Assembly: GCA_020283715.1 (NCBI GenBank)
Contig: JAIQCW010000023.1
Coordinates: 1 to 34,612 of the forward strand
Length of the DNA stretch: 34,612 nt
From: Cytauxzoon felis
Taxonomy: Eukaryota; Apicomplexa; Aconoidasida; Piroplasmida; Theileriidae
Direction of reading: 5' to 3'
Below the pieces are notes generated by a model. That model searched no databases and was not told where the DNA came from. It was given only the letters and a program-made list of their open reading frames with translations. This document shows positions 1 to 10,612 of the stretch, in pieces (position 1 is the stretch's first letter; every line of letters starts with the position of its first letter). The position numbers and the translations under genes are program-made.

Positions 1-110
1 CAACATCACCATTATCGCCACGATCTCTGGGAGTGGCTCTACTCTTTAGAGATAGGTAATTAAAAGAGCTGACGGCAGGACCAAGAGAGTTGGATTGGAC
101 CTCAGGTGGA
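1..110 (-). repeat. Modular repeat element cut by the left window edge
   Basis: CGCCACGATCTCTGGGAGTG, TAGAGATAGGTAATT, AGCTGACGGCAGGACC and TTGGACCTCAGGTGG. It lies in the UFD1 intron and is read through in frame by the second exon of the nested fragment until a TAA near 48. Confidence 0.9.
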
Positions 111-1496
111 AAGAGGAATTTTCTTCGTAAAAATTTTCTCCACCTTTGGGTGGTGTTTTGTTTGCCTTTGGTGATTCACTCCCATAGATGTTGAAGGTTG
201 GAATATTGAAATTTATTCTACCGGTTGTGTTACCATCATCTAAAAATGGTTTGTGTTCACCTGGAGTAACGTTGGTAATGTTACTTTCATTTCCACAATG
301 CTTGGGTCTCGTATATGAACCTGTGTGGTCACCATCAGTCTTAATACTTCTGTTATCCTCACTTTTTATAGATTGTCCAGCATTGTCTTGTATTTGCGCT
401 CAAGAGAAATCATAGAAATCATAACTAATTTAAAGGTTAATATAATAACAGATGAATAATTATCATCGAAGATGGAAATTCTATAAAAGTACCCTGTCTC
501 CTTAATTTACCTTCAAACAACTTTTGAGCTTGAGTGCTAATATTAGAAGTACCAGCACTACTATTTGGATCTCCTTTAACGTCTCCTGTTTTTACCCATT
601 TGTTGCCTCTATGATACCATTTATGACTACCAGAGTTAACATATATTAATAATGGTCTATCGATGATAGGATCCTCACCACCAGATTTCTTTTGATAATA
701 TATCCATAATTTATTTGTATTACTAATACTCACACTTCCAGGTAATCCCTTAAGTTCTTTACCAAAGTGCTTATATATAACAGATGCAATAGCTGAACCA
801 GGGCTATGACTATACGCCACATATCCTTGAGGAACTTTATCGGCATCCGTCTCCTTCGCAACAGTAATTTGTATACTATTTGCACCAGTAGTATATTGAC
901 CACTACTTGTTCCTTCAGTATCAGTCTTCTCTATATGAATTACAGTTTGACTATTTGCCTTATCATTAAGTTTATCTAATTCAACTAAAAGAGCATTTTT
1001 ACCCGCAGTGTCAGGATTTCCAGTAATTGTAACTGAAGTCCAATTTCTATTAGTATCTACCCCGGGATTATCGTTACTATAATATTCCCATGAACCACTT
1101 TGTTTATCAATGCGTATAAATAAGGGCCTTTCATCTCCTCGAACCTTGGAATAATATACATGAACAAATTTGACTTCATCGGTAACAGTTATATTATTAC
1201 CACCACTTTGTAGAGTCTGAGCTCCGTTTTTAAGTGTAATACTTTTCATTTTATTATTATCCGTCAAATGATGAGAGTATCTCGTAAAGCCTCCCTTGGG
1301 ATTTCCCGAAAATTCCAAGACTGTAACATTTTCAGTGCTGCTAGAAACAGTACTCGTATAATTCGTCTTCTCGTCAATTTTTATGTCAACATTATTTGTA
1401 CTAGTTTCTGCTTTAATAGTAGGTAATGATGGTCCCAATAAATTCATAGCATTCAATTGATCCCACGTCCATAATGCGCCAGTGAGAAATATAATC
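48..1496 (-). CDS. Tpr-related surface/membrane protein fragment nested in UFD1 intron (partial)
   Basis: Two exons are visible. The first runs from about 1496 (acceptor AG at 1498-1497) to 493, followed by a 94-bp intron (donor GT at 492-491, acceptor AG at 400-399). The second runs from 398 down to about 48 and ends by reading into a repeat. The protein starts with the membrane-like stretch TGALWTWDQLNAM, which aligns with the mid-protein helix SAIWWTVDIGWDMYN of the complete Tpr gene at 12671. Two tandem beta-rich units of about 150 residues follow, each with a GY/FxxYSH motif, a VYYxK...RPLLI strand and a WYxxxxxW end. Exon 2 has a KHC...GEHKPFLD motif shared with the nested gene in SSRP1. 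No upstream start codon or N-terminal half is found, so this is a 5'-truncated copy or internal exons. It lies on the same strand as UFD1. Function is unknown; an exposed loop of a membrane protein is inferred. Confidence 0.6.
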
Positions 1497-1509
1497 CTAT
1501 TGCAGACAA

Positions 1510-1760
1510 CATTCCACTCGAAGTCCATCCTGCCGTCAGCTCTTCCATCTGAGGTCCATCTTTTCCATTGCATGGAGCCTCTTATATTTACTTCCCCTTC
1601 CAGCTCCCGGAGATCGCTTCCAGGTAGTCCACCCGATGTCCAATCCACTACACTTCGGCCACGATCTCTGGGAGTGGCTTTACCCTTCAGGGATAGGTAA
1701 TTGAAAGAGGCCTCCACGGCAAGTGGAACGGATGTGGATTGGACATCAAGTGTACTGTAA
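1510..1760 (-). repeat. Modular repeat element upstream of the nested fragment in the UFD1 intron
   Basis: Includes the CCATTGCATGG palindrome, arm CAGCTCCCGGAGATCGCTTC, hairpin CCACGATCTCTGGGAGTGG, TTCAGGGATAGGTAATTG and GTGGATTGGACATC. An open frame on the minus strand runs through it into the Tpr-related exon. Confidence 0.9.
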
Positions 1761-1856
1761 CGTTTATGGATAATAATCATGTAATAGAGAATATATATAA
1801 TTGTATTATCCATCATCCATCCCGTAGATTATCATCAGTATAATATATAAACTTAC

Positions 1857-2558
1857 TTGAGATTAAGGTTGTTCATCATCCATTTGGGTATGAAAATGAA
1901 TCCTTCTTGTGCTCTAAAATCTAATGATGAGCATGCTATCCTTTCTTTATGGCTTTCATCTATATGAATGATTATATAAAATTATGATCTTTTTTTATAT
2001 ACCTATTGTAAAATAATCATCATTTGTAGACAAGGTTATATTATTTGGCTTATCATTATATTCATTTATTCTATGGACTTTTTGTATTATGAATTGCCAA
2101 GGCACTTGTGTATTTGTATCCATTAATCTTATTAATATACTTTCTGGTAATGATACTTTATCACTATTTGTTATTTTAACTAATTTTCCATCTTTAGTTC
2201 TATTTAATCCACCAGATCTTGAGAATTCTTCACTATATTCTAATACAATTAAAAATCTATCATTAATATTATTTTCAGCTAATAGATTATTAACATCATT
2301 TATATACATTTCAATCTATATGTATAGAGGATATTAGAATTTTATTAAGAAGAGTTATAATACCTTGGCATGATCAATAACATTTTTAAATTTATTAAAT
2401 ATAATATTAATTAAAGAATTATGATTAATATTCCATTTTATTGTATTTATTAGAGGTATATTTAATAGACGATGGTTATTCCATATTAGAGCATATGTAT
2501 TTATAATTATTGCGATTATTATAATATAAATAAAGAGAAGATTAATACATTTATACAT
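1857..2558 (-). CDS. UFD1-like protein with N-terminal leader, probably apicoplast-targeted (5' part)
   Basis: Exons 2558-2364, 2315-2003 and 1959-1857 join in phase; the donor GTAAGT at 1856 opens a large intron that runs off the left edge. The product starts with a hydrophobic signal (MYKCINLLFIYIIIIAIIIN) and a basic, Asn-rich stretch, then the UFD1 fold: KLVKITNSDKVSLPESILIRL matches the family 'GGKIxxPPSALDxL', and LDFRAQEGFIFIPKWMMNNL matches '[21 protein letters not shown]'. UFD1 works with CDC48 and NPL4 to extract ubiquitylated proteins. A copy with a bipartite leader is known in apicomplexans as part of the symbiont-derived ERAD-like import machinery of the apicoplast, so that location is inferred. 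It is divergently transcribed from the transporter at 2817 across 258 bp. The remaining exons lie outside the window, beyond the inserted Tpr-related segment. Confidence 0.82.
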
Positions 2559-2816
2559 TTCTAAAGGCTACATTTTAAAAATTTTTTTTCTGAATGGTTT
2601 TTATATACATATATCAATACTAAAGTATTATAGTGTAGGGAGGTATAGATGGAGGTATAGTTGTATGGATGATGGATGGATGTATGGATGATGAATGTGA
2701 TGTAATAGATATAAATTGTTGGTATAATATAAAATTGAAAATGTATACATTGTGAATATAATTAAAAGGGAAAAAAATTTTAGGTGTATATATAAAATAG
2801 ATAATATTTTCATACA
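2559..2816. promoter_or_regulatory. Divergent intergenic region between UFD1-like gene and UAA transporter
   Basis: This is 258 bp of strongly AT-rich sequence between two start codons pointing away from each other, so it must hold both promoters and 5' leaders. It contains runs of GATGGATGGATG-type repeats around 2650-2700. No defined motif was recognised. Confidence 0.45.
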
Positions 2817-3818
2817 ATGAAGACTAATAACTTCAATAATGATTATAAATTAATAAAATTATATTCATATATTAAAGGTATAGGATTAATATTAGGTATA
2901 TATTGTTGTTTTTTATCATTTGGTTATTTATTAGAAAGATTAATGAAATATAGTTATAATAAACATATTAGTTATAATTATCCTATATTTTTAGTATCTA
3001 TATTATCATGTTCAAATTTAATAATAAGTTCATTATTAATATTATTTAATAAATATTATTATAATAAAGATAAGAGTATGTTATGTATATTAAATATTAA
3101 TATTATATTAAGATTAATATTATCATCTATATTCTTATTAACAGCACAAATTACTTCTACATATGCATTATCGCATGTTGGTGTACCAACACAAATTATT
3201 ATTAAAAGTGCTAAAATGGTACCTATATTAATAGGTGGTTTTATATTATTTAATAAAAGATATCCATGGTATGATTATATTGCTGTATTATCTATTACAT
3301 TATCATTAATATTTTTTAATTGGGATAGTATTATTAATTCTAATAATAATTATAATACTAAATTAGGTATATTCTTATGCTTTATATCATTATTCTGTGA
3401 TGGATTAATAGGACCTATACAAGATGATGTCTTATCAAAATATGATATACATCCATATGTATTAATGTTTATAACTAATTCTGTATCATTACCATTATCT
3501 ATTATCATATGTCTAATTACAGAAGGTCTACAACCAATCACTACATTATATAATAATATACAATTAATCAAAATTATCATCATACTCATCATTACTGGTA
3601 GTCTAGGACATTTATTCATCTTCTCATCTGTAAAATTCTATGGTAGTCTATATACTGGCGTTATTACCACTCTAAGAAAAGTATTTAGTACTATTCTATC
3701 AGTCTATATCTTCAATCATAAATTGTCCAAAATTCAATGGATCACAATCACTATAACATTCACAACCATTTTTCTACAACAATACTTTCGTAACCAGAAT
3801 AAAGTCAAGAGAAGATGA
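2817..3818 (+). CDS. SLC35B1/UAA-family nucleotide-sugar (or ADP/ATP) transporter, ER
   Basis: A single-exon protein of 333 residues with about ten hydrophobic segments. Family signatures are clear: LSHVGVPTQIIIKSAKMVPI followed by FNKRYPWYDYIAVL matches 'YPTQVLxKSCKPIPVMxxG...KKYPxxxYxxV' of UAA transporters, and GHLFIFSSVKFYGSLYTGVI then TTLRKVFSTILSV matches the 'G..FIF..V..FGPL..S.ITTTRKFFTIL' block. SLC35B1-like carriers sit in the ER membrane and exchange nucleotide sugars or adenine nucleotides; the substrate cannot be told from sequence. The C-terminus (KVKRR) is a basic tail that could act as an ER-retrieval signal. The length is typical of the family. It is one of the few genes here with neither introns nor repeat insertions. 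Confidence 0.88.
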   Translation: MKTNNFNNDYKLIKLYSYIKGIGLILGIYCCFLSFGYLLERLMKYSYNKHISYNYPIFLVSILSCSNLIISSLLILFNKYYYNKDKSMLCILNINIILRLILSSIFLLTAQITSTYALSHVGVPTQIIIKSAKMVPILIGGFILFNKRYPWYDYIAVLSITLSLIFFNWDSIINSNNNYNTKLGIFLCFISLFCDGLIGPIQDDVLSKYDIHPYVLMFITNSVSLPLSIIICLITEGLQPITTLYNNIQLIKIIIILIITGSLGHLFIFSSVKFYGSLYTGVITTLRKVFSTILSVYIFNHKLSKIQWITITITFTTIFLQQYFRNQNKVKRR

Positions 3819-3879
3819 CTGTAGTCTATTATAATTAATCTATTACCCATTTATATATATATACACTTGTATGAATGAA

Positions 3880-4236
3880 GTTTGAGGTCTGTGGAGAATC
3901 ATTCGTCGAAGATGGATGATTCTTGACGATGGTAGTGGAGATGGATGTGATGAAGAATTGTTCATCGAAGGTGGATGGTTCTTCATTGACGCTTCTTCAT
4001 TGAAGATGGTAGTGGAGATGGATGATTGTTCATCGAGGATCATCCTTCATGGACGCTTCTTCTTCATCGAAGATGGATGTGATGAAGAATTATTCATCGA
4101 GTATGCTTCTCCTCCTCCATGGGAAGTAGTCTATTATCAAGAGTTGCATTGAAGTGACCAACTAGACATCCTGAACATCCTGACAACTAGACATCCTGAA
4201 CATCCTGACAACTATACATCCTGAACATCGGAACAA
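3880..4236. repeat. Two minisatellite tracts in a convergent intergenic region
   Basis: The 539-bp stretch 3819-4357 between the 3' ends of the UAA transporter and DSK2 has no gene. From about 3900 to 4110 it holds imperfect copies of TCATCGAAGATGGATG-like units. From 4158 to 4236 it holds about three copies of a 25-bp unit containing ACTAGACATCCTGAACATCC. Short open frames here are repeat artefacts. Confidence 0.8.
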
Positions 4237-4357
4237 CAAAGGAACGGAACATCGGACAATGTATAACATGTATAAATGAAAAAGTAAATTATTAAATCTA
4301 GTAAAAGGTATATACATTATATAAACTTCATGGCTCTAGAATTATTATATAAATTCA

Positions 4358-6305
4358 TTAAAATTTAAACCTACTATTTAATAATCTAGATATAGCAGCT
4401 GATACATCACCACCCGCCGCATTAAGTGCTTCGATATTAGCATCACGATCAGAAAATCCCATCTCTTGTAATGATTGTAACTGAGTAGCAAAACGATCCT
4501 CAGGACTTCTAGTATCAACTTGTGGTGCCGGAAAATTAAAACCAGGAAAAGTTGGCATCGCAAATGGATTAAATACAGGATCTATATCCATTATTAAATT
4601 ATAATAATTGAAATTACCATTTGGATTTGTAGGCACAGCACCCGATTGCTGAACCTGCTGTTGCTGCTGCTGTTGTTGTTGAACCTGACCCTGCATTGCT
4701 TGATGCATCTGTAAACCAGCCTGTAACATCCCAGGCCTCATCAATGTACGAACCAGTTCTGGATTACTCAACATCTGATTAAACATCTGATTCTGAGCCT
4801 ATACCATATATATATCAAGAGAACACTCCACCTCTTCTTCCACTCGCCTCCATCGTTGGTCCTGCAGACAGCTCTTCCAATTACCTATCTCTAAAGAGTA
4901 TAGCCACTCCCGGAGATCGTGGTGAAGGTGGTGATGGATCATCCATCATGGGAATGATGGAAGATGGTGCTAAGGATGTGTTGGATGTAACCTCAAGTGG
5001 AACCTGGAAGCGATCTACGGGAGCTGGAAGGGGAAGTAAATAGATGAAGCCTCCACGGCGAGTGGGAGAAGAGGTGGATGTAACCTCAAGTGGAGGAGCT
5101 GTCTGCAGGACGAAGGAAAGGTGTACAGGACCTCGGGTGTAGTTAAAAGTTTTAGATACTAACGTACCATCATGGGTTGTAGGATAGGGCTGTTTTCAAC
5201 GAGTGATCTTAATAGTTCTGGATTTGAGCTGATTTGTTGTACCATTTCTTGTATAACTGGGCTATTGAGTAATGCTGCAGCTGTTTGTGGATTAAGATCA
5301 GGCATTCCTGGTACACCACCAGCACCCATACCACCATCTATAATAATGTTTTTATAATAATTATAATACATACTTTGAAACATTTGTGACATAAGATCAG
5401 GTGAAAATGGCATTTGACCATATTGAGGCATATTAAAATTGCCAGCTGCACCTGGAACAGCACCAGAATTTACACCAGTATTAACTGGACAAGTATTTGT
5501 TGTTGATGTTGTTGTAGCAGTAGTGGTAGTCGTAGCACTCGCAGTAGTAGCCGATGTATCCGCTTCTATAATTATATGTATTTCAAACAGTAGAGGTCCA
5601 ATCCAACTATCTACTCCACCTCTTTTCCCACTCGCCGTTCCACCCGAGGTTGTCTTGCAGACAGATCTCCACCTGAGGTCTTTCCACTCGCCGTGGAGCC
5701 TCCTCTATTTACTTCCCCCTCAAGTTCCCGTAGATCACTTTCGGGTTCCACTCGAGGTCCAGTACTACTCTTCATTCCACCTGAGGTTACATCCAACACA
5801 TCCTTAGCACCATCTTCCATCATTCCCATGATGGATGATCCATCACTACCTTCACCTCCGCCACGATCTCCGGGAGTGGCTATACTCTTTAGAGATAGGT
5901 AATTGGAAGTGCTGTCTGCAAGACAAGGAGAGTTGGATTGGACCTCAGGTGGAGGACGAAGGGAGATTGTACAACCTTCGTTGGAGGTGACTTCGGATGG
6001 ATTTGATTGAGGTAATGTAAACATACGTGGTTTGACACCGCTTCTGACTAGATGAATGGTATTACCATCTTCTACATTGAGATTATTTAAGACTTCATCA
6101 TCTTTAATGATACGTCCTGATTGGATATGATTGATGTGGTTATGTAGATGTATTATATACCTTTAAATATGAGTCTTTGTTTATCTGGAGTAGCATTAGC
6201 TTTTTCAGAACAAAGTTCTTTAAGTTGTACAACGGTAATAGATGTATCAATTTCTAGAGAGAATGTTTCACCACCACTGATTTTTATTGTTATAGATATT
6301 GTCAT
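4358..6305 (-). CDS. DSK2: Ubiquilin/DSK2 shuttle factor (Ubl-STI1-UBA)
   Basis: Four exons: 6305-6161, 6116-6027, 5565-5168 and 4798-4358, total 1074 nt, 357 residues plus stop. Residues 1-78 form a ubiquitin-like domain (the LIFKGRIIKDDEVL block is diagnostic). A Thr/Ala-rich linker follows, then an STI1-type region (IQEMVQQISSNPELLRSLVE, joined across the third intron to MFNQMLSNPELVRTLM), a Gln-rich tract, and a C-terminal UBA domain (LQEMGFSDRDANIEALNAAG near residues 320-357). The protein delivers ubiquitylated clients to the proteasome. Introns 2 and 3 (about 461 and 369 bp) each carry a repeat element; intron 1 is only 44 bp. The element in intron 2 is open in frame with the upstream exon for 137 codons, so retaining that intron would give a hybrid tail. 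Start chosen as the first ATG of the Ubl. Confidence 0.95.
4827..5142 (+). repeat. Modular inverted-repeat element in DSK2 intron 3
   Basis: Starts and ends with hinge-type motifs (CTCCACCTC, ACCTCGGGTG). It contains the module TTACCTATCTCTAAAGAG, the hairpin CTCCCGGAGATCGTGG, the GATGGATCATCCATCATGGG spacer and the CGATCTACGGGAGCTGGAAG arm. Orientation is antisense to DSK2. Confidence 0.9.
5593..6000 (-). repeat. Modular inverted-repeat element in DSK2 intron 2
   Basis: A long copy with the full module order and the same GATGGATCATCCATC-type spacer as the element at 4827, but in opposite orientation (sense to DSK2). Read on the minus strand it is open for its whole length until a stop at 5611. 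Confidence 0.9.
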
Positions 6306-6855
6306 TTTATTTTTAATATAAATACAAAATATAGAGCTAAATAATATAAAGAGAATTTTATATTAAAATTTAATAAATAAATAACACTTACCTAAATAAA
6401 ATTCATTAGAGTTAACTTATGATATCAAATACGACAGAAATATGTTTGAAATTGATATTTAACATAAAGTATCTTAAGATTTATATTAAATATACATAAA
6501 TGGCTCCATTTATTATATTAATTATAACATTAACAATACTCTTTAATTTTTTTTTCTAATATAAAAAAAAATATATCAATGGTGGTTTATATTAGGTAAT
6601 GATGGGGATCTATTCCAACATGAACAATGAATGAATAAAAATATATCACTTATAGCATCATTCATATATATCTATAACATAATATTGATAGAAATAATTC
6701 CTATTATATCACATCTACTAATCTTCATCTATATAGATCTACAGACACTATCATAAAATATACATTGATCTCATGTTACACCTATCATTTGATCCATAGT
6801 CCATACCTGGATACTTTCTCGTTGTCTTTTACAAACTATTTTCATCTGTATAACC

Positions 6856-7060
6856 TGCCTTCCACCCGAGGTCCAATACAATTCATCATCTCATGCCTCA
6901 TATTCCACTCGCCGTTCCACCTGAGGTTACAATCACTGTTCCACTCGCCGTGGTGGCTTCTCTCCACTCGAGGTCTTTCCACTAGGCGTGGCGCTTCCTC
7001 TATTTACCTCCCCCTACGCTTCCCTGAGATCAGCTACGGGTTCCACCTGAGGTCCAACAA
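6856..7060 (-). repeat. Partial modular repeat cluster (intergenic)
   Basis: Contains CCACCCGAGGTCC, CCACTCGCCG, and the arm TTCCCTGAGATCAGCTACGG, ending with CCACCTGAGGTCC. The CTCCCGGAGATCGTGGC hairpin module is missing. Confidence 0.82.
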
Positions 7061-7389
7061 TATAATATTCTATTAATCAATACAATTATATAACTATATC
7101 CATATTGTCACTTACAATCTTTATATAATATTATAATAATTATATGAAGTATAATTATTTATATATATCTACTACTATCTTATCTAGGTACTAACTTCAA
7201 TTCATGTTAGTAGTTATATACTATATATATTATTATAATTATCTATATTAATACATATATACCATCCTACAACTATATATCATGCTTCAATTGTATTACT
7301 TTAGATGTATATAGTATAGTCATGGAGAAATCATGAATAGACATTAATAATGTAGGGGAAATGGTGTTTTTTATCCCTACAATTCTGGG

Positions 7390-7625
7390 GTGTATTGAAG
7401 GTAGTTATGGATCATCCATCATGGGAATGATGGAAGATGGTGCTAAGGATGTGTTGGATGTAACCTCAGGTGGGAAATCCGCCACGATCTCTGGGAGTGG
7501 CTATACTCTTTAGAGATAGATAATTAGAAGAGCTGTCTGCAAGACGAAGAGAGGTAGATGTAACCTCAGGTGGAGAGCTGTCTGCAAGACGAAGAGAGGT
7601 AGATGTAACCTCAGGTGGGGGTGAA
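7390..7625 (-). repeat. Modular repeat cluster with an internal 45-bp exact duplication
   Basis: Includes the GATGGATCATCCATC spacer, the hairpin GCCACGATCTCTGGGAGTGG and the TAGAGATAG module. A 45-bp unit beginning AGCTGTCTGCAAGACG and ending with the hinge CCTCAGGTGG is repeated exactly at 7531-7575 and 7576-7620, showing that modules can duplicate in tandem from hinge to hinge. Confidence 0.88.
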
Positions 7626-7768
7626 TTGTCGTATGAAGGCATGTATGTATATAATTTCAGTGATATTAGTTGTATTATAGTGTATGTGTTTATTTAAGCA
7701 TATTTTTGTATAATAATTTTTCATTTTTATGACTTTTGATTTCCTATATTATAGATATGATAATTGTA

Positions 7769-9327
7769 TTATAGATTTACTAATTGTTGTATTTTTTGTA
7801 GAAATTCATCGACATTTATTGAATTTGGATTTAATTTTTTAATTTCATGAAAATCCTAAAGTGGGGGAAATTTATTTTTTTTTCTTTTAAAAAAATTAAA
7901 ATTTCTTACCATTTTTGATTTATTATATTGCGATAAATTTAAATAATTTAATGCACGCCTTATTAATGCTTTAATATTATTTGGATCGATACATAAAACT
8001 TCATTACAATGTCTTATTGATTCATTATATTCATTCAATTTATATTTAACAATTGACATATTCATATGTGCTTTTAATTTCAATAAATTAAATTTATCTA
8101 ACCATTCATCATCAGGAAATGTATAATCCAATTGTATAAATATCTAAAAATATATATCATTATCTAATCATCATAATCTATATTACCTTCTCATAAAATC
8201 TACACGCCAATCTATACTCACCACACTCATATGCCCTGTTACCCTCCTCCCTTAAACTATATATATACATATATAATAACAAATGTATTATACCCGAGGT
8301 CCGATGCACCTTTCCTTCGTCTTGCAGACAGCTCCTCCACTCGAGGTCCAATCCTACTCTCTTCGTCTTGCAGACAGCTCCTCTAATTACCTATCTCTAA
8401 AGAGTACAGCCACTCCCAGAGATCGTGGCGGTGTTAACCCGGAAGAACGAAGATGTTCAACCCATAAGAACAGAAATAATCTACCCGGAGTAACAAAGGA
8501 TGTTAACCCGGAAGAACAGAAAGTTAGTGATTATGTAACCTCGAGTGGAACCCGTAGCTGATCTCAGGGAAGCGGAGGGGGAGGTAAATAAGAAGGCCAC
8601 CACGGCGAGTGGAATGGAATGTAAAGTCAGTACGGACCTCAAGTGGAGAACCCGCAGCTGATCTCAGGGAAGCGGAGGGAGAGGTAAATAGAAGAGCTGT
8701 CTGCAAGACGACGAAAGTTGGAGAAGGTAATAATGTAACTTCAAGTGGAAGTGGAATACCTGGAAGCGATCTACGGGAGCTGGAAGGGGAAGTAAATAGA
8801 GAGGCTGACGGCAGGATGAACCTCGAGTGAAAGGCCTCCACGGCGAGTGGGAAGACCTCAGGTGGACCTCGAGTGGATTATAAACAAGTCGTTTGATATA
8901 TTAATGGTTAAGTATTTACCTTTCGCAGCATTTAAACTTTTCTTCGATTGTTCTTTCGAATAGTATACGTTCCTGTAAGTATTATATGGTAATGGTTATG
9001 AATTGGTATACTTTCGAGTGGTCATGAGGTGTTGAGCACGTTGTGGTATGGCAATCCTGGATTTATGTATAAAAATTCGATTTACTGTATAAATTTACAT
9101 GATTATGTGATGATTTAATTAATTTTTTATAATGATTATATGCTTCTATACTAGTTTTAATCATATTATATATAGTATCATGGTCATGTTGAGATGATAT
9201 TTGAAATAGATTCTATAAAACAATAAACTTGTATAAATATATATATAAATTATATTAAATATAAAAAATTAATAATTTATTCAATGAAAAAAATAACTTC
9301 TTGATTGAATATTAGATTAATTAACAT
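7769..9327 (-). CDS. Tetratricopeptide (TPR) co-chaperone-like protein
   Basis: Exons 9212-9099, 8972-8920, 8256-8187, 8143-7910 and 7855-7769 join in phase; a possible first exon begins at ATG 9327 and ends before a weak GTTATT donor, otherwise the in-frame ATG at 9164 is the start. The joined protein reads REEGNRAYECGEYRLACRFY, the classic 'K..GN..Y..G.Y..A...Y' first TPR helix pair, then a second repeat (AHMNMSIVKYKLNEYNESIRHCNEVL) and a third (DPNNIKALIRRALNYLNLSQY), ending DFHEIKKLNPNSINVDEFL. This resembles the three-TPR clamp of FKBP/AIP/TTC4 co-chaperones, so binding to Hsp90/Hsp70 tails is a reasonable inference. No catalytic domain is seen. The 663-bp intron 8257-8919 holds the largest double repeat cluster; the other supported introns (44-126 bp) are much shorter. 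Confidence 0.78.
8292..8876 (+). repeat. Compound modular repeat element in TPR-gene intron
   Basis: Two successive arms are present: GCAGCTGATCTCAGGGAAGC near 8650 and CTGGAAGCGATCTACGGGAG near 8770. A unique sub-module, GTTAACCCGGAAGAAC, occurs twice at about 8434 and 8504. Orientation is antisense to the host gene. Confidence 0.9.
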
Positions 9328-9525
9328 GTATAGCCCACTATGTATTAAAGATTGGTCCTTACAGTATCCATAGAGGAGGTATAATGTATATCCCCCTATG
9401 GTATTAAGATAAATTAGATGATGTAGAATGATATAATAGTAATGATATTACATCACACATACAATTATATAATTGTATGTTAGATAATAATAAGAAGTAG
9501 TATAGATTAAACAAAATAAATATAT

Positions 9526-10490
9526 TTATTTTTTACCAACTAAAGTTTTTTTAACTTTCTTATTAACATTTGTAGAAGATTTTTTTTTATTAACTTTAGT
9601 TTTTGTTGTATTAGTTTTCTTTTTATCATTTTTAACTTTATTCTTGTCAACTTTTACTTTTTTCTTATCCTTTAATTTATTTTTATCTTCAGTAACTTTT
9701 TTCTTTGTAGTTTTAATATTTTTTTTAGTTAAAGTTTTTTTTGTTTTTGTTTTAGCGTCATCATATTTTTTAATTAAATCATCTACTCCTTTCTTTAAAT
9801 TTTTACCTTTTTTTTTAAGATTATTAACATCTTTAATAAATTTATTTTTATTTTGTAATTCTTTAGTTTTTTATTAAATTTTACCTTTACTCTCTTATTA
9901 TAATCATTACGTTTTTTATTAACAACATCATCTTTTTTTTTAATTTTTTCATTATTTTATTCATTTGTCCATCACTTTTTACCATTTCTGCATAAAAATC
10001 CGATGGTCTATTAAATGATATACCTAAATTCTATAAAAGAAGAATTATTATTATTTATAATATTATATACCCAACAACATAAAAATATACCTTTAGACGT
10101 TGTAAACCTATACGTACACATCCCATTGCTATATTTTTACTATTATATTATATTATTATTTTTTTAAAAAAACATACAAATTCTCTTCAATTTTTATTAT
10201 CTGATTTCTATCTAACTTTTCATTACATATTTCATTACTAATTATACATAAACTTTCTATCCATGATACTGTCTTATCACCTTTAATAGGTTTCAATTCT
10301 ATTTCTTTAATTTTAGATAATATATCTATTATTATTATTATATATATATAATTATAAATTTACCATCTTTTAAATTTATATTAGATTTCTTATCATCTAT
10401 ATCATCATCATCATCTATACAATCATCTTCATCAATAAAATGTTCACCCGGTTTCAATGTATATCCAAGATCTTTTATTTTTATAGGCAT
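9526..10490 (-). CDS. EBP2: rRNA-processing protein EBP2 (frame broken twice in this sequence)
   Basis: Exons 10490-10364, 10325-10178, 10139-10091 and 10030-9526 join in phase. The core, LQRLKNLGISFNRPSDFYAEM followed by VKSDGQMNK, matches the EBP2 signature 'RRLKKLGxPxxRPxDYFAEMxKSDxHMxK'; upstream is an acidic N-terminus and a WIESLC block matching 'WVExLD'. The C-terminal third is Lys-rich, ending TLVGKK. EBP2 is a nucleolar factor for 60S subunit assembly. In exon 4 the frame is broken twice, at T-runs 9933-9941 and 9867-9872 on the + strand, each by one missing base; the protein sense resumes in another frame both times. Sequencing or consensus error in homopolymers is the simplest reading. 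Introns are 38, 38 and 60 bp with no repeat element. Confidence 0.85.
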
Positions 10491-10612
10491 TTTTTATTAA
10501 TATATATAATTATATATAATAATTAATAATTTTATACAATCAGCAACTTCTATTTATTCTCATACCCTGGGGGATATATATCAACAATTATAAATTCTAT
10601 TATATATATATA
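10491..10612. promoter_or_regulatory. 122-bp divergent promoter region shared by EBP2 and RPF2
   Basis: Two 60S biogenesis genes start on opposite strands only 122 bp apart. The interval is nearly all A/T apart from CATACCCTGGGGG near 10560. Joint control of the pair is inferred from the arrangement. Confidence 0.5.

Larger units (their letters stand above)
6306..7768. other. Intergenic region with two repeat clusters, no gene seen
   Basis: 1.46 kb between the start of DSK2 and the end of the tetratricopeptide gene. Apart from the repeat clusters at about 6856-7060 and 7390-7625 it is AT-rich and has no exon that I can support. The 5' part must include the DSK2 promoter. Confidence 0.6.

Noticed and set aside
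1482..1700. Open frame on the plus strand over the UFD1 intron
   Set aside because: Antisense shadow of the repeat element at 1510-1760.
5611..6024. Open frame of 137 codons on the minus strand as a separate gene
   Set aside because: It is repeat element within DSK2 intron 2; the flanking exons join in phase across it with good GTATGT and TATAG sites.
8283..8841. Several short open frames on both strands
   Set aside because: They are the compound repeat in the TPR-gene intron; the modules are open in several frames everywhere they occur.
9644..9877. Hydrophobic open frame on the plus strand
   Set aside because: It is the complement of the Lys-rich EBP2 tail.
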